Source: Labia minor (lineage: Eukaryota > Arthropoda > Insecta > Dermaptera > Spongiphoridae). Taken from it: DNA of 64,000 bases. The stretch lies in assembly GCA_963082975.1 (NCBI GenBank), contig OY720348.1:18405146-18469145 (forward strand). The letters run 5' to 3'. The notes below the pieces were generated by a model. That model did not search any database. It had not been told where the DNA came from and saw nothing but the letters and a program-made list of their open reading frames with translations. The position numbers and the translations under genes were made by a program. Below, piece by piece: positions 46,751 through 60,579 of the stretch. Position 1 is the stretch's first letter; every line of letters begins with the position of its first letter.

Positions 46751-49700
46751 CTAAAAAAAATTTTTTAATAAATTTTAATTGAATTAATAAGTAATTTTAA
46801 TAACATACCTTAAAATATTGATTTGGCGTTGAAAGTTGATAATAAACATTTCCGTCTGGACCAGAATCCTGATCGCGAGCTTTGACGACTCCAATTGAGT
46901 TACCAAGAATATTCAATTCTCGAGTTATAGCGAATTTATAAGAACGTTCAGTGAATTGAGGCGCAAATTCATCTCGCGATTCAACAGCAATAATTAATTT
47001 TGTTTTGGTAATTAATCCTCCTGGGTCGCTTGCTTCAACCGTGATTTCATATCGAGCCCTTGATTCAAAATCAAAAGCCACTAAACTGGTAATAGCGCCT
47101 GAATCACTATCACATCTAAACCACTGAACATCCGGGTCATCCGATGATAGTCGGTACTTGATTACACCCCATTGTCCTTTATCTAAGTCAACAGCAGCTC
47201 TTCCTCTCCAGACAATCGAACCAGGAGGTTCATTTTCAGCCACTACTCCTCTATAATGTTCACCCGGGAACACAGGTGCATTATCATTTTCATCAAGAAG
47301 ATCAATATTTACTGTGCTCAGTGTAGTCAAGGAGATATCCGAAACCTAGAAGGAATCAATTAAATTAATATATATAAAATAATATGAATTAAACAAATGA
47401 AGAAAATATTTTTAAAAGATATCATATATAATAATAAATTAATAATAATAAAAAAATTCAATTAAACATTTAAATATATCAAAAAATATAGAATTCTCCT
47501 GAATTTTGCAAATTAACTACAATTAGCTTCTTATATATATATAAAGGTTCATAAAGAGTTGGTTTCGGATAGAATATATTTTATAAATTTATTTTACTTT
47601 TATTTAACTGGATTTATTTATGGGAGATCAATGTCAGTCTGACTGATAATAAACATTATATCGATATTGTTATAGTAAATTAAGGTTAACAACATTACTA
47701 TTATTTACCTGAACAACAAGACGAAATTTGTTTGGACCATGATCAAAATCTAAAGATCGTTTTACTGTAATAACACCACTGGTGGGTTCTAAATCAAATA
47801 GATCAAGATCATTTCCAGATGTGAGTTCATAGGTGAGTTGAGAATTGGGCGTTCCTGGTTGGTCGGCATCCGTAGCTTCTAGTTTGATGACTGGGTCCCC
47901 GGGTAATGCAGATTCACTAATTGTCACTGGACCACTGTCTGCTGCAGGAGCAGTCAAGTGTGGTGCATTGTCATTGGCATCATCAATATAGACTAATACT
48001 TCAATCACTGATGAATTAACACCTCCAGGAGTATAAGCAATGATCCTAAGCGTATATGTTTCTATTGTTTCCCGATCGAGTAGTCCGGAAACAACAAGAT
48101 CTCCATTCGGACTAAAAATTATATGATTATCTATTAGTATAATAGTTATAGTTAAGAAATGTATAATTTATTTAAATAAATCACTGAATCAATTGTTATT
48201 CTATACTTATAACAAAAATTAAAAAAATATTTCAGTATTTTCAAGAAAGTCACTCTTATGGTTTCCTTCTATTTATACACGAATTATAAAATAATTTAAT
48301 TTAAATCGTTTATTATATTATTGTACCTTGTAATATCAAATGCGTTATCTGTGTTTCCATCTGTAATACGAAATTTGATAATATCATTGGCTTGTAATCG
48401 ATTATCAAGACCGATTTCTTCATTTAATTTTAGTATAGGAGTTCCCAGTTGACTATCTTCTCGGATATGGACCCTTAAAATTAACAAATAAATAATAAAT
48501 AAAATATTTGTTTAATTAAAAAAATGAATGAAAGATTATAGGTGACATACCTGTATTGTTCTTGAAGAAATCGTGGTCGACTATTTGAACCGTAGCCAAC
48601 GGAAACAACGACAACGCCAGTTGTTTGAAGGGATGGTCTTCCTTGGTCTTGTGCAAGAACAACCAGTCGGACTAATGTCGTCCCAGAAAACAAGTTTTCA
48701 CTTAAAGCTGAACGGTTGCCTATTATCATTCCACTCTGGTTATCAATATAAAAACCGGTTTGATCTTCCAACAAACTGTAAGTCACTTGGCCATTGGTAT
48801 CCGAGTCCAAATCTGTGGCATTTACATGTGCCACTACGTGTTGAGAACCACTTGATTCTGAGAAAATAATTAAAAAAAAAATGATTACATAATATTGTCA
48901 AATTCATATTTTATAAGATTTTTCAAATTTGTTATTCTAAAACAAATCAGATTATGATTATTATTATTAATAATTTAAATTTCAATAAAATAAATAAAAA
49001 TCTTTTAAGTTTGCAATCATTTTATAAAATGTTTGAAACAAATACTTACCAGGTAAGGATCCTTGATAAACGAAAGCATCAAATTTTGGAGCATGATCGT
49101 TCACGTCAGTCACTCGAACAATTAATTCAGTATGTGCGGTGTGGGCTGTATCCGAAGCGATCACTCGGAGCTTATATTCTTTCTGTTTTTCAAAATCTAA
49201 TTCTCTAATAAGTATGATTTTGCCACTAAAGCGGTCAATTGTGAATGGAGAATGGAAATGAGATACGTCTCTAGGATAAGTGCTGTTTTCTAATTCATCA
49301 GCCAAACTATAAGTTAATGCTGGGTTAGTATCAACGTCGTTTGCTGTTACAGCCGTTAATACAGATCCAATCTCACTTGCTGAAATTTAAAACGATATTA
49401 ATTTATATTTAAACTATTTTATTTTACTTTATATTTTATTTCAAAAGAAAAAAAATAGTATGTAACATTAGAGTATGAAATAAGAATAAAGAATGAATAG
49501 AAGAGATAAAAAAATAATTAAATATTAGAAAAACTTTTATTGATTACCTTCGCTCACTGATATAGCGTTATGTGGTGGGAAAGTAGGCTGATTATCATTA
49601 GCATCAACAATGTTGATTCGTAGAGTTGCTGTTCCTGTCAAAGATGGATATGTGCCATCATCAGTAGCAATTACAGTTAATTTATAACTATCTCGTATCT

Positions 49701-52700
49701 CGCGATCAAGAACAATATTTGTTTTAACAAGCCCACTGAAAGGAGGCTCGATTACAAATGCATTATCATGATTTCCATCCACAATATGATAACGTAATTC
49801 AGAAGAATCTGCATCAGTTGCTGATACCTAAAATACACCGAAAATTATTATTTATATTTCTAATAATACAATTTTTTACACTTAAAAAATGTAGAATTAT
49901 AAATTTTACTTGAATAACAAATGTGCCTTTGTTGTTTCCTTCCCAAACAACAGCTGAATATTCTTGCTGAGTAAATCGAGGAGCATTATCATTGATATCT
50001 GTAATAGCTATATTAACTTGACAATAACCATATGAACTATGACCATGACCATCAGCTTTGGCTTGAGCGATAACTATTAACGTCCTATGAGGTCTTGTTT
50101 CATGATCAAGAGCACTTGGATTTACCACAGTTACAATTCCTGTATCAGGATCGACTGTAAAAGTGCCATCATCTGATCCATCAAATTCGCTTGCCAATGA
50201 ATAGGTCACTCGTTGTCTTCTACCATCAGTACGTATAGCAGCAATATAAGCTATTTGAGCATCTTTGATTGTATTTTCAGGAATTTCTATATCATAACTA
50301 GCATTTTGACAACGTAATGCAGCGGTATTATCACTTCCAGGAGATCCCGTAACTCGAATTTCCACAAGACCACGAGAACTTAAAGGAGGATTTCCTTTAT
50401 CACTTGCTGCAATTTCAAGTCGAAACGTTTTGCCTGAATCTAATGCAAGACTAGTAGCTGCAGTCACCGATCCAGTTTTTGGGTTAATCCGAAATTTACT
50501 TGCACCAGAATTTAAAGGATCATCCGAAATAACAGAATAGACGATGTCGCCATTTGTTCCTTCATCAGCATCAATAGCAAATACCTAATAAACAAAAAAT
50601 ATCTAGAATAAGTACAAATGTTCATGAAATATTTTAATATTAATTCATTCAGATTTACCTTAACAAGATTTTGACCAGGTTGGGTATAGGAGGGAACTTC
50701 AGCAACAAATGGGTATTTTGTAAAGGATGGACGGTTATCATTAACATCTAAGATGGTAACTCGAACAGGAACTTGAGCTGAACGTGCATCATAACGTCCT
50801 CCGTCAGTGGCAACTACCACGAACGAGTAGCTTGCTTGCCTCTCCCGATCAAAATACCTGGAAATAAATTTACAATATCCCATAAATACTTAATTAATAT
50901 AAATAAAAGATTCATTATATTTTAAATTATAAAACACATTTAATAGATAAAATGGCAATTAGTTTAATTAAATAAAAAATACAAACCCAGCTGTTGTGAT
51001 GAGACCAGTCATATTATCTATAGAAAAAAGCCATTGACTTTCATTTCCTAACGAATAGGTAAGTCTAGCATTGACTCCCAAATCAGGGTCTGTAGCTTGA
51101 ACGTGGACAACACTTGTCCCCGGGGAGGCATCCTCTGCTACAGTGGCACTGTAAATGTAAAATTTTATTTATGTAACTAATAGAAATAGAATTCTTCAAT
51201 ATACTAGAATAGTGATTCTATTATAATATATCATTGTATTAACCTAAATTGTAGTAACCTAAATTAACATAAGTTAAAAAAAAATTCTTAAATAAATGAT
51301 GTAATAAAAATAAGAAATAATTTATTTATTTAACTTTCATTCTTATTCAATTAATATTTATTAGAATTGTCATTGTTTGTTTACCTGTATCGTTCACGGA
51401 CAAATACAGGATCATTATCATTTTGATCCAGTACTGTTACAGTTATCTCACATCTTCCAGTTAAGGGTGGCTTTCCACCATCTTGAGCTGCTAAAGATAA
51501 AACATATTGAGCTTGAGTCTCTCTATCTAACGGTCTAGCCCGAAGTGCTCCTGTTTGTGCGTCAATGGAGAATTTATTGCCGATATTTCCACCTAAAAGT
51601 AATAATTTAATTAAATTCAAAAGTCAAAAAGATAAAATAAATTTGATGTTTTTTAATGTTTTATGTTTAATCGATTATGAAACTCTAGTTTCTCAAATCA
51701 GTATATAAGATATTAAAACTTTTTGATACTAATAAGAAGTAAAAAATAAAAAAAGAAGATTAAGAAGAACACAAATATGAGAGTCACTGTATTTATTTCA
51801 TAAGAGAGCTGCTAAAATGAATTTCTCACAACGTCAATTAACTTAAAAAATAAACATTTAAAAAAATTGTTATTTTCATCTTATTAATTTTATAATTTTA
51901 ATTTGTGTAGGAAAATTAATAATTATTTCTAATTATTCATAAACTTATAGAGGACTTCTTTAACGTTGAAAAAATTGAATTTTCAAGTTCCGGACTAGTT
52001 AATAAAAATGTTTTAATTTTTACAATACATTGTTTTTAAATATTAAAATTGTTTTGTTTTTGTCAGCAGTCATACCTGTAATGCTATAAGTAATTTCACC
52101 GTTAGCACCCACATCACGATCAGATGCTACAACGGTATGTATAGTGGCGAGATCGCTGTTCTCTGGTACATGCAATGGGTAGCAGGCAGCGGCTATGAAG
52201 GTAGGTTCATTATCATTTACATCCAACAAACGAACGTTCAATGTAGAAGCAGCCCATTGTTGTTTTGATGTTGGTGGAATTGCATTATTGTTTGAAGTAG
52301 TATCAAATCGACCTCCGATAGCAAGTACAGTGAATGAAATTTCTTCATTGGTTTCCCGGTCCAACGCCCTAGCCACTCTTACAACACCAGTGATTGGATC
52401 GATTTTTAAGAGCCCACCTCTGTTGCATTCTGGTATTTCATAAGTTACGTTTCCTTTTACACCTAAATTTCATAAAAAATATAGTTAATATTAATTTATA
52501 GAATTAAATAATAAATATTCATACCTGGTACATGAGCTTCTAGTTTTGCTATGAAAGTTCCAATAGGAGCATCTTCTGTGACATTAGCTTCATAAATTCC
52601 TTGAAGAAATCTAGGAGGATTATCTTTAACAGGGTCGATAGTAAGAGGAAGTCTTCGTGTAGCTCTTCTAGGTGGTCGACCATGGTCCCATGCCGTGACA

Positions 52701-55700
52701 TTGATTGATGGAAATATAATATTGGGAGGAGGCGGATGAAGAACTGATAAAACTCCAGAAGTAGAATCCAAAATGAGCCATTCATGTCCAGGTTCGAGAG
52801 TATAACTGACAAGTCCATTTTCACCGTCATCAGCATCAGTGGCAAGAAAGCGAGTAATAACATCGCCAGTATGTATATTATCTCCAAGAATTAAAGGAGT
52901 TCCTTCTGGACTAGTTACAGGAGAAACAAATTGTGGCGTGTTATCATTTACATCGGTAACAGAAACAATTAATGTAAGTGAACTAGAATGACGCTTATTT
53001 ATATCAAGCGTTTGGTCTATTGCTAAAATGATTAGAGTGAATTGAGAGACAACTTCATAATCAAGAGATTTTTCAAGAGTAAATGTTCCAGTAAGAGGAT
53101 CTACAATAAATGTCCCTGCTGGCTGATTTGGATATTGTCGTTCTAAATTATATCGAATATCTGCATTCGGTCCTAAATCTGCATCTTTGGCAGTAAGATT
53201 AGCTAAAATGGTTCCAGGGGTTACATTTTCAGGAGTTGAAATATAAACAGGATCTTTGGGCCATTTAGGAGGATTGTCGTTAACATCTGAAACTTCAACT
53301 CGGACACTGACAAGTGCACTCTGGGGATGGTTGGCTGCTTGAAATACACGAACTTCTAACTGATAAAAAGCTTCACGCTCACGATCTAGTTCTCTTGCAA
53401 GAAAAAGATCTCCGGTTGTAGTGTCAATATCAATTGCAGGAGAAAAAGAGGACCCGATGTATGAGAGTGTATATGTTGGTAGGTCATTTGCAGAGGAAAC
53501 GCCTAAAGTTGATGTTGATGTAGATACAGACCCAATTTTATAGCCAATCTGCATGTCTTCAGCAACCTGAAATATTGAATTTTTAATTAGTAAAAAGTAT
53601 ATATGATAAAATAATAAATTAAATTTATATAAAAAATAACCAGAATAAAGTGAAAACTTACAGTAAATATGAGGCTAGAACTAGAGAAGGTGGGCCGATT
53701 GTCATTCAGATCGAGAACTTCCACACTAAGAAGACGCACTGTCTGTTTAGGAGGACTTCCACCGTCCGTTGCAGCAACAGCAAGTCTAAAAATAATTGAT
53801 AATTTTATTTTTTAATATATGTTCTCTTTTCTTTGCTATATTAAAATTTTTTGTTTTTGTTTTAGATTTGTTTCAATAGAATAAAAAAAAAATTTTAATT
53901 TATTTATTATTATACAAAAAAATAAACTTTTTATAATTAATTCAGTGAAAAATTTTTCAACATTTAACATCGATTTTGAAAATTTTCACCATATTTTCAT
54001 TTGATTTTTTTAAAAAATTCAAAAATCTTGAATAATAGTTACCGATAAATAGCTCTATCTTCATGATCGAGAACAGCTTTGGTACGAATGATGCCAGTTG
54101 TGGGATCAATGGAAAAAACGCCATGGCCGTCGGTGTCTCTGCCCCGAAGAAGTGAATAGGTGAGGGTAGCATTTTCGCCAATATCACTGTCGGTAGCCCG
54201 TACACGGACAACCTAAAAATTCAATAAATTTAAAATGATAAAATTTTGTAGATCCATTACCAAGGAATCATTCATTCTTTTGCATTGATTTGATGGAATT
54301 TCAATTGAGATTGTTTCGAATGTTACCTCAATGCCGATGGGTTGTTCTTCTCTCACTCGGACTACATCTTCCCCAGGGTCGACTATCTCAGGAGCATTAT
54401 CGTTGACATCTGCGACGGCAATACGAACAGAGACACGACCAAAGCGAGGAGTGGCACCCTGATCTCTTGCCTCCGCTACCAGATCATATAAAGCACGAGA
54501 CTCCCTATCCAAGGAAATTAATGTCGTGATTTCACCTAAAAACAAACACAGGAATATTTTAATTACAATTGAACTAAGAATACTCATAATAATATAAAAT
54601 ATTGTATAAGTTAAGTTCATAGAGTTAATACAAAATTAACTGTTGCACCATACGACTACGCCATTAGTATAATTTTGTATTTTGAATGGCATAAAAATTA
54701 TCAGAGTTGAGGGTATTTTCAACTTCAAAGACAAAATAAAGTTTTTTTCCCCCAAAATATTACCTCTTATATAATTAAATATACTAATTAGTAAATGATA
54801 TAAGATTTTCACAATAAAAAAATAACTTGTAACGCCTATCAAGTCGGTTATATCAATGAGGTGTCGTATAAGAACGAGTCCTATCAACCTTTACCTTGAT
54901 TTTCTTGATCGGAGGCGCTATCAAGTAGCTTTCCCAATTTTGATCCCGGAGGCTGTGTTGACTCCTCCCCATAGGCCCCACCTAGAGAAATTCCCTTGCC
55001 AGATTCGAGACTTGAACCCGGGACCACGAGAATGTGAGGCAGCTTCGCTATCCTCTCACCCTGTGGCACCTTCAGATTTTCGCAATTACTCAGTATTTAT
55101 TAGTATTTAATTATCAGTATTAGTAGAGTAGATTTGTTAACTTTAACAAAACGATATATAGCGAATTTGTAATTTTAATTTAAGTATAATTTTTAAATAA
55201 CAAATTTATTATATCGATATAAAATTAAGTTTAGATGTAAAGAGATCTTCCCGAACCTGACAATTGAATTTCTCTAACTGGGGTCTATCGGAGTCCACTC
55301 AGCATTCGGGATCAAAATTGGAAAACAACTCGATAAAAAGTAGCGCCTCCGATCAATAAAATCAAGATAAAAACTCCTGTTCTACTGATCATAAAACACC
55401 TTTAACTCGTTTAGTCAGAATTTTTTTTCTTTATGTAAATGAAAATTCAAACACATACACACACATATTAACCCAAAATAGTTACGCCGTATTCAGAAGA
55501 TGTTAAAAACTGGTAAAATCTTTTTATTTTTCTTGAGTGGCCATAGTTTATCAAAAACTCAAAATAGTTTATAACAGTAATTCGAACATTTGATTCTATT
55601 CGAGTAAATGAAAGATTAATATTTTTATTAATTAAAATATATAAATAAAATTCAACAAAGTAATGTTCATATTAATTTATCACTCAAAATTATTATAAAT

Positions 55701-58700
55701 TTATTATTGTAAATTAATTTAGATAAATTTAACTAAAAATATATATGTATTAGTATTGAAGTAAATAAAAAATCAATTAATTTCGAGCCATTAGAATCAT
55801 CATTTAATTTGAAAAATAAAATATTTAAAAAAAATAATTATCCATTGAATATAATAATTTTATTTTGAATGTTAAATATATTTATAGAAGTTTAAACTTA
55901 ACATAAGATGAAGATAATTCAGAAAGAGTTTTTAAGGAATCACATTCATCTTTTTTTTCGAAACTGTAATATATTGAGAAAGGAAAGCGTTAGGATGCTT
56001 TTTTCAAATTTTTTAAGTCTTCCAGGACAAGAAAATTGAACTTTCATTACTTTCATTCAACCAATGGTTGGTCAATTTCTTCTATTGGAAAATTTTAAAT
56101 TGAAGGAAGCAATGGTATTTTTTTAAGATATTTAATACTATTTGGTACTACTAGGTTTGTGTTTGTGAACAAACATTATAAAAGAGAATTGAAGGTTCTG
56201 GTGGGAGAAAGTTCAGGTGTAACTTTAGGATTAGTAGGGATATTTAGATTTGTTGTTTTCAATTATTTATTAAGGACCTTTTTCATATGATTACAAAATA
56301 TTTCATTTTTTTAAACTTTCATCAAATCCAAAGTTCATATTTTTATCCTATAAATTATGAATATTTAAAAAAATATTTTTAATAGAACTTGATAACTTGA
56401 GAAATTAAAATATTGATTAAAAACTTTCTATTATCCGTAAAGGATTGTAAAGAATTGGATTTATATCTAAATTAATAATTAAAAATGAAAGTGAAGAGAA
56501 TGTGAAATTAAAATTCAAGAAAATAATTCAATTTATATAAATTATGTATATATACCATATAGATTTCATATCAATATATATCTTATATATATATAATTAA
56601 AAGTAAACAAAAAGATTTCTTGGTAATTATTTACAAAACGGGAATCTCAAGGGATTTGGATGAAACTTTACCTGTGGATTCCTTGTTTAATGCCAAAGAA
56701 TCTTTTCTTATACAATTTTTGCCGGTCTCTTCTAGCTTAAGAGATAAACATTGTTAAAATTTGCATATAAATCCATTTTCATTCTATTTAGCTACCATGT
56801 TTTATTCATTTGACCAGCAGAGGGTTCCACTAATTTTCTTTGGGTTTTTTTTTCAGTTCGCTTTGGTTATATGAAAATTAAAAAAATAATTAATTAAATA
56901 ATTTTTCTATATCAAAACTGAACTAAAAAAACCGAAAATTAGTGAATAAGTGAATAATTCTTGCAATGCAATAAAACAATTGCATAAAACAATTATTGCA
57001 TAATGCATAAAACAATTATTAATATAACTGTCAAACTGAATGTTAATGGGCTAATTATATTAAAATTTTTATAATTTTATCTCATAAACTACTCTAGAAG
57101 AGATCGGAAAACATTTTATAAGGAAAGTTTCTTTGGAATTAAACAAGGAATCCACGGGTAAAGTATCATCAAAATCCCTGAAGATTCCCGTTATGTAAAT
57201 AATTACCGATTTCTTTAATATGATTTTTTTTTTAAATGAAAATTAAAGTAAAAATAATTTTTTAATATTTTTTTTACTAAAAAATGAATACTTTTTTAAA
57301 ATATTTTAATAGTTATGTGTAATATTAATTCAAAACAATTTTTCAATAGTTACTAACGCCCTCTCTTGGTAAATCAATTTGCATAAGAATTAATAGATAT
57401 TTTAGTTGTTTTTTTTTATTCAAATTGATTCTGCCTTTCTTCTGGTGAAAAAAATAATGTATTCAGATTATTTTTATAAAATTCAATCAAAAATCTTATA
57501 TCTTATCAATATAAAATAAAAAGATTTGTGAATGACTAAAATGGCTTAATAATGAAGCTAATTAAAAGAAAAAAAAATTAAGATCTTTAAAATTGTTTTT
57601 GAAATAATCTCAAATAAAATGATTAAATAAATTTCTGAAATTAATTTTAAAAATATGGTAGTTTAAATTTTTTTTTTTTTTTCTTTTTTATTTTAAATAA
57701 TTCTATAATTACTCCGATTAACATTGAATGAATGAATTAATTGAAATGAAAATGTAACGATCTTTTGTCGGGTCAAATGCCTCAGAAAGGCACCATCATT
57801 GGGTTTCGGTAACATGCTTTTGTTTATCTGGTTGGCCTTCATTGGCTGAAGTTCATTTTCATTTCTTTCAATATTAGTTCGAAAATTCAATATTTTGCTT
57901 CGTATTTATAAAATCTCACTGTTAATATTTGCCGTTTAGTAGAAACCAAATAAGCGATTGGATAATTCTTGTCAACAGTCGCTCTCCGAACAAGTCAATA
58001 AGTCCCAGGAGGCACTGGTTAGACATCTTTTGAACAAGGACCGCCTCACGCACACTAATGTACACACAAACTACCCAACAGCCCAACGCCCTTCATCCTG
58101 CTCATCCGCTCATCGAATTCCACTAGTCTAGGTAATCAAAAACAAACCAACGCTTTTCAAACATGCCTCCATTCTTATATCAAGACTTGAACCATATACC
58201 GCCAACAACAACGAAAATGGGAAGTGGAGTGTGGTATCGAGTCTCGGTTTTTTCCTCTTTAGTCCTTTACCATTCGACCCTTTAATTCAATTTTTTTTTC
58301 TTTTTTTTTTAACAAACACAAATAAATATAATTCTATAAATAATTAAAAAATATATATATATATATATATATTTTAATTTATGTGATAAAAGTAATTTTA
58401 AAAAACTTTTAAATTGATTTGTTTTTTGGTAATTGTTTAGTCTAACCGATGTATTATGAATTTTGATAAAAAATTTACTAGTAGATTCCTTTTTTGATTT
58501 TAAACAGACTTTCCTTAACCAGTATGTGCCGGTCGCTTGTAGTTTACGAGATAAAAATTATTAAAGTTTGCATATAAACTTATGAATGAGCAGCCATTTA
58601 ATAATGTTTTATTGACTAATTCACTAATTATTCACTTATTCACTAATTTTCGATTTTTTTAAGTTCGGTTTGGATATAGTAAAATTATTTAAGTAATTAA

Positions 58701-60374
58701 TTTTTTAATCTTCTTATATCCAAACCGAACTTATAAAAAAAAATAAATAAAATAGTGGAACCCTCTGGTGATCAAATAATAAAACATGGCAGCTAAATAG
58801 AATATCAATGGATTTATATGCAAATTTTAAAATTTTTTATCTCGTATACTAGAAGCGACCGCAACATACAGCTTGAAGAAAGTTTGTTTGGAATCAAAAA
58901 GGAATCCACTGGTAAAATTTTATCCAAATATATGATACATCAGTTAGACTAAACAATTACCAGGTTTTTTTCTTGGTTTATATTAATTATTTTATTTTAT
59001 GGAATAAAAACTAACTATAATATGGGGGAATAATTTGTAATAATTTTCAGAACTAAACAAATCAACGATGTTACATGGATATCACCTTATCATATTAACG
59101 ATAGAGTGTGAACAGTGAGTGATATAATATAAAATATAGAAATTTATCAGTTTTTTTTTTATTTTTGTTAAATATTTTTATATTTGATAATAATATAGAC
59201 TTTTTTTTAATTAAAATCAGAAAAATATTCATAAAACATACGTGTTTTTAACTAAAAATTGAAGAAATAAATAAATAAACAAAACTATCATATATATATA
59301 TCAAATTTTAAAGAATAAATTAAAATTTAATACAAAAAAAGATATGTATATTAATTTATAAACATTTTGTCTAAATATGAGAAATCTATATTGACGCCAC
59401 GCAGCTTCCACGAGCCTCCAGAATCAAAATCAGGAAGCTATTTGATAAAAAGTAGCGCCTCCGATAAAGAAAATCAAGGTAAAGGTTGATGGAACCCGTA
59501 CTACTGACACCTCATTGATATAACCGACTTGATAGGCGTTGTCCTTGCGTAGGACGTACAAAAGTCAGAGGTTTTTTTTTATCGAATAATATATATATTT
59601 ATATATATATAAATATGTAAATAATTGTAGGATCAAACGAAAAGCTTAATTAAATAAAGAATAATGATCAAATGTTTCAGTTAACATGGTCAAATTTTCT
59701 TTTTTCTTGATTAAAAAAAATAAATAAATGAAAATAAAAAACAACAGATTTTAATTTTTTCTCTCTTTTCATTCGAGTTATTGGATCAATGAAAGACAAA
59801 AAAAAATCATATTTTATTTTTTTAAACAGACAAAAATATTGAAGTACTGGCAACAGTCAAAATTAGAATCAATTGAATTTGTTTGAAGATTTTTCTTAAC
59901 TGCATGCAAATAAGAAAAGGATTGTGACTTACCAGTCAAGAGATTAATTTGAAAGGCGGCATCAGGATCACCGGCAATGGTATACCGCAACGCAGCGTTC
60001 TCATCTGCATCGGCGTCGGTAGCACGAACAATCCCAACCCGCGCCCCAAGTGGCCGGTTTTCTTCCACGACAAACTGATAACGTTCTAGTTCGAAATGTG
60101 GGTCATTATCATTGGCATCCAGGACGGTGATGACGATCGATGTGCGAGCTGATAGCGGAGGGATTCCGTTATCGGTGGCCACCACCGAGAGGACATGTCT
60201 CGCGGTTGTTTCTCGGTCCAAATTGCCGTTGAGATAAAGCCAGCCGGTAGTCGATTCTAACTCAAACGGTTCTGAATTTGTTGAAGGGTAGGAGCCGTTT
60301 TCAGAAGAGAGGAGTCGATAGGTAATGCGGGCGTTGTTCCCCGTATCGAGGTCCACCGCGGAGACCTGCACCAG
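45167..60374 (-). CDS. ds: Dachsous (atypical cadherin), 3' part: 17 exons, 2401 aa
   Basis: Exons: 60374-59933, 54535-54327, 54212-54043, 53785-53662, 53566-52525, 52462-52076, 51592-51385, 51148-50987, 50857-50659, 50584-49910, 49827-49548, 49379-49050, 48857-48551, 48473-48327, 48111-47709, 47345-46809, 46750-45167. All junctions agree in phase; 7206 nt. About 17 cadherin-repeat linkers are seen, most of the form DxNDNxP, so roughly the last 17-18 of the 27 repeats known for Dachsous are present. Two linkers are degenerate (VTGSPGSDNT in exon 50584-49910; SVGYGSNSRPRF in exon 48857-48551), as is the pair IDPVKDNPP and VESRDEFAP. A transmembrane helix and a 414-aa cytoplasmic tail follow. 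Dachsous is the ligand of Fat in planar polarity and Hippo signalling at cell contacts. The 5' exons (signal peptide and N-terminal repeats) lie beyond the window. Introns are mostly 50-480 nt except one of 5.4 kb. Confidence 0.96.
47346..47708 (-). other. Dachsous intron
   Basis: 363 nt, AT-rich, nothing recognised. Confidence 0.8.
51593..52075 (-). other. Dachsous intron
   Basis: 483 nt, AT-rich, nothing recognised. Confidence 0.8.
52525..53566 (-). CDS. ds: Dachsous exon coding more than three cadherin repeats
   Basis: This 1042-nt exon, the largest extracellular one, starts in phase 0 with VAEDMQIGYKIGS and ends in phase 1. It holds the linkers VSDVNDNPPKW, VTDVNDNTPQF and the weakened IDPVKDNPPRF. 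Calcium-binding acidic motifs LDRE, LDYE and DADDGENG or DADLGPNA recur between them. Its size contrasts with the 120-400 nt exons around it, suggesting intron loss here relative to neighbours; that is inference. Confidence 0.95.
54838..55072 (-). mobile_element. tRNA-derived SINE, copy B
   Basis: The most complete head of the family on the minus strand: GGATAGCGAAGCTGCCTCAC, then box B GGGTTCAAGTC, CAAGGGAATTTCTCTAG, GCGCCTCCGATCAAG and the tail ending TTGATAGGCGTT. Confidence 0.88.
55246..55405 (+). mobile_element. SINE fragment, copy C
   Basis: Body only: TTTCTCTAACTGGGG, GAGTCCACTCAGCATTCGGG, AGTAGCGCCTCCGATCAA, TTCTACTGATCATAAAACAC. The head is lost. Confidence 0.7.
56622..57207. mobile_element. 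Foldback element, 586 bp
   Basis: Ends GGTAATTATTTACA both ways and a perfect 8-bp duplication GATTTCTT at 56614-56621 and 57208-57215. The arms share GGGATTT and CTTTACC with the 24460 copy; the centre has GTTCGCTTTGG and its mirror. Confidence 0.9.
58321..58378. repeat. TA microsatellite
   Basis: A (TA)n tract immediately before the foldback element at 58428. Similar tracts occur at 9360, 12415, 24184, 27954, 39914 and 63085. Confidence 0.8.
58428..58961. mobile_element. Foldback element, 534 bp
   Basis: Near-perfect ends GGTAATTGTTTAGTCTAAC and its mirror. The internal plan matches 24460 (CGGTCGCTTGTAGTTTACGA, ATTCACTAATTATTCACTTA). A clean target duplication could not be resolved because both flanks are T-rich. 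Confidence 0.85.
59392..59580 (+). mobile_element. SINE fragment, copy D
   Basis: Body and tail of the family: AGTAGCGCCTCCGATAAAGA, CCTCATTGATATAACCGACT, TGATAGGCGTTGTCCTTGCG, then AGTCAGAGG and a T run. Confidence 0.78.
59933..60374 (-). CDS. ds: Most upstream dachsous exon in the window
   Basis: The exon encodes VSAVDLDTGNNARITYRLLS, LDRETTARHVLSVVATDNG, the linker VLDANDNDPHF and VRATDADADENAALRYTI, that is one and a half cadherin repeats. It ends ACTG|GTAAGT in phase 1 and joins GT|GAA at 54535 across a 5.4-kb intron. It is noticeably more GC-rich than the other exons. The 5' border could be the AG before 60374 or the in-frame AG before 60365; the first has the better pyrimidine tract. 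No further upstream exon was found between 60375 and 64000. Confidence 0.93.
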
Positions 60375-60579
60375 CTGAACAAAAACATTCAAAATTCCAA
60401 TAACAATGTCACAATTATTAGGATTTTCAATGACAAAACAACATTTTCATGTTTTACTAAAACAAATATCTACATTTTATTATTATTTTATTGAATTTTT
60501 AAATTTTATATGATCAAATTCATTTTTATTATTATGTATATCAATTGGTGATATATATTATTATTATTATTATTTGCGG

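Larger units (their letters stand above)
54536..59932 (-). other. 5.4-kb dachsous intron rich in repeats
   Basis: Holds three SINE copies (54838, 55246, 59392) and two foldback elements (56622, 58428). The segment 57690-58290 is GC-richer and contains ATGCCTCAGAAAGGCACC and several Pro/Thr codon runs, but no splice-compatible cadherin exon was found in it. Confidence 0.7.

Noticed and set aside
52549..52887. 112-codon minus-strand open frame
   Set aside because: Off-frame shadow of the large dachsous exon.
53957..54211. 84-codon minus-strand open frame beginning MSVYGLP
   Set aside because: Off-frame reading of the dachsous exon 54212-54043; the true frame gives VVRVRATDSDIGENATLTYS.
57690..58290. 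GC-richer block considered as a missing dachsous or other exon
   Set aside because: No cadherin motif and no splice pair keeping phase; the exons at 59933 and 54535 already join in frame.
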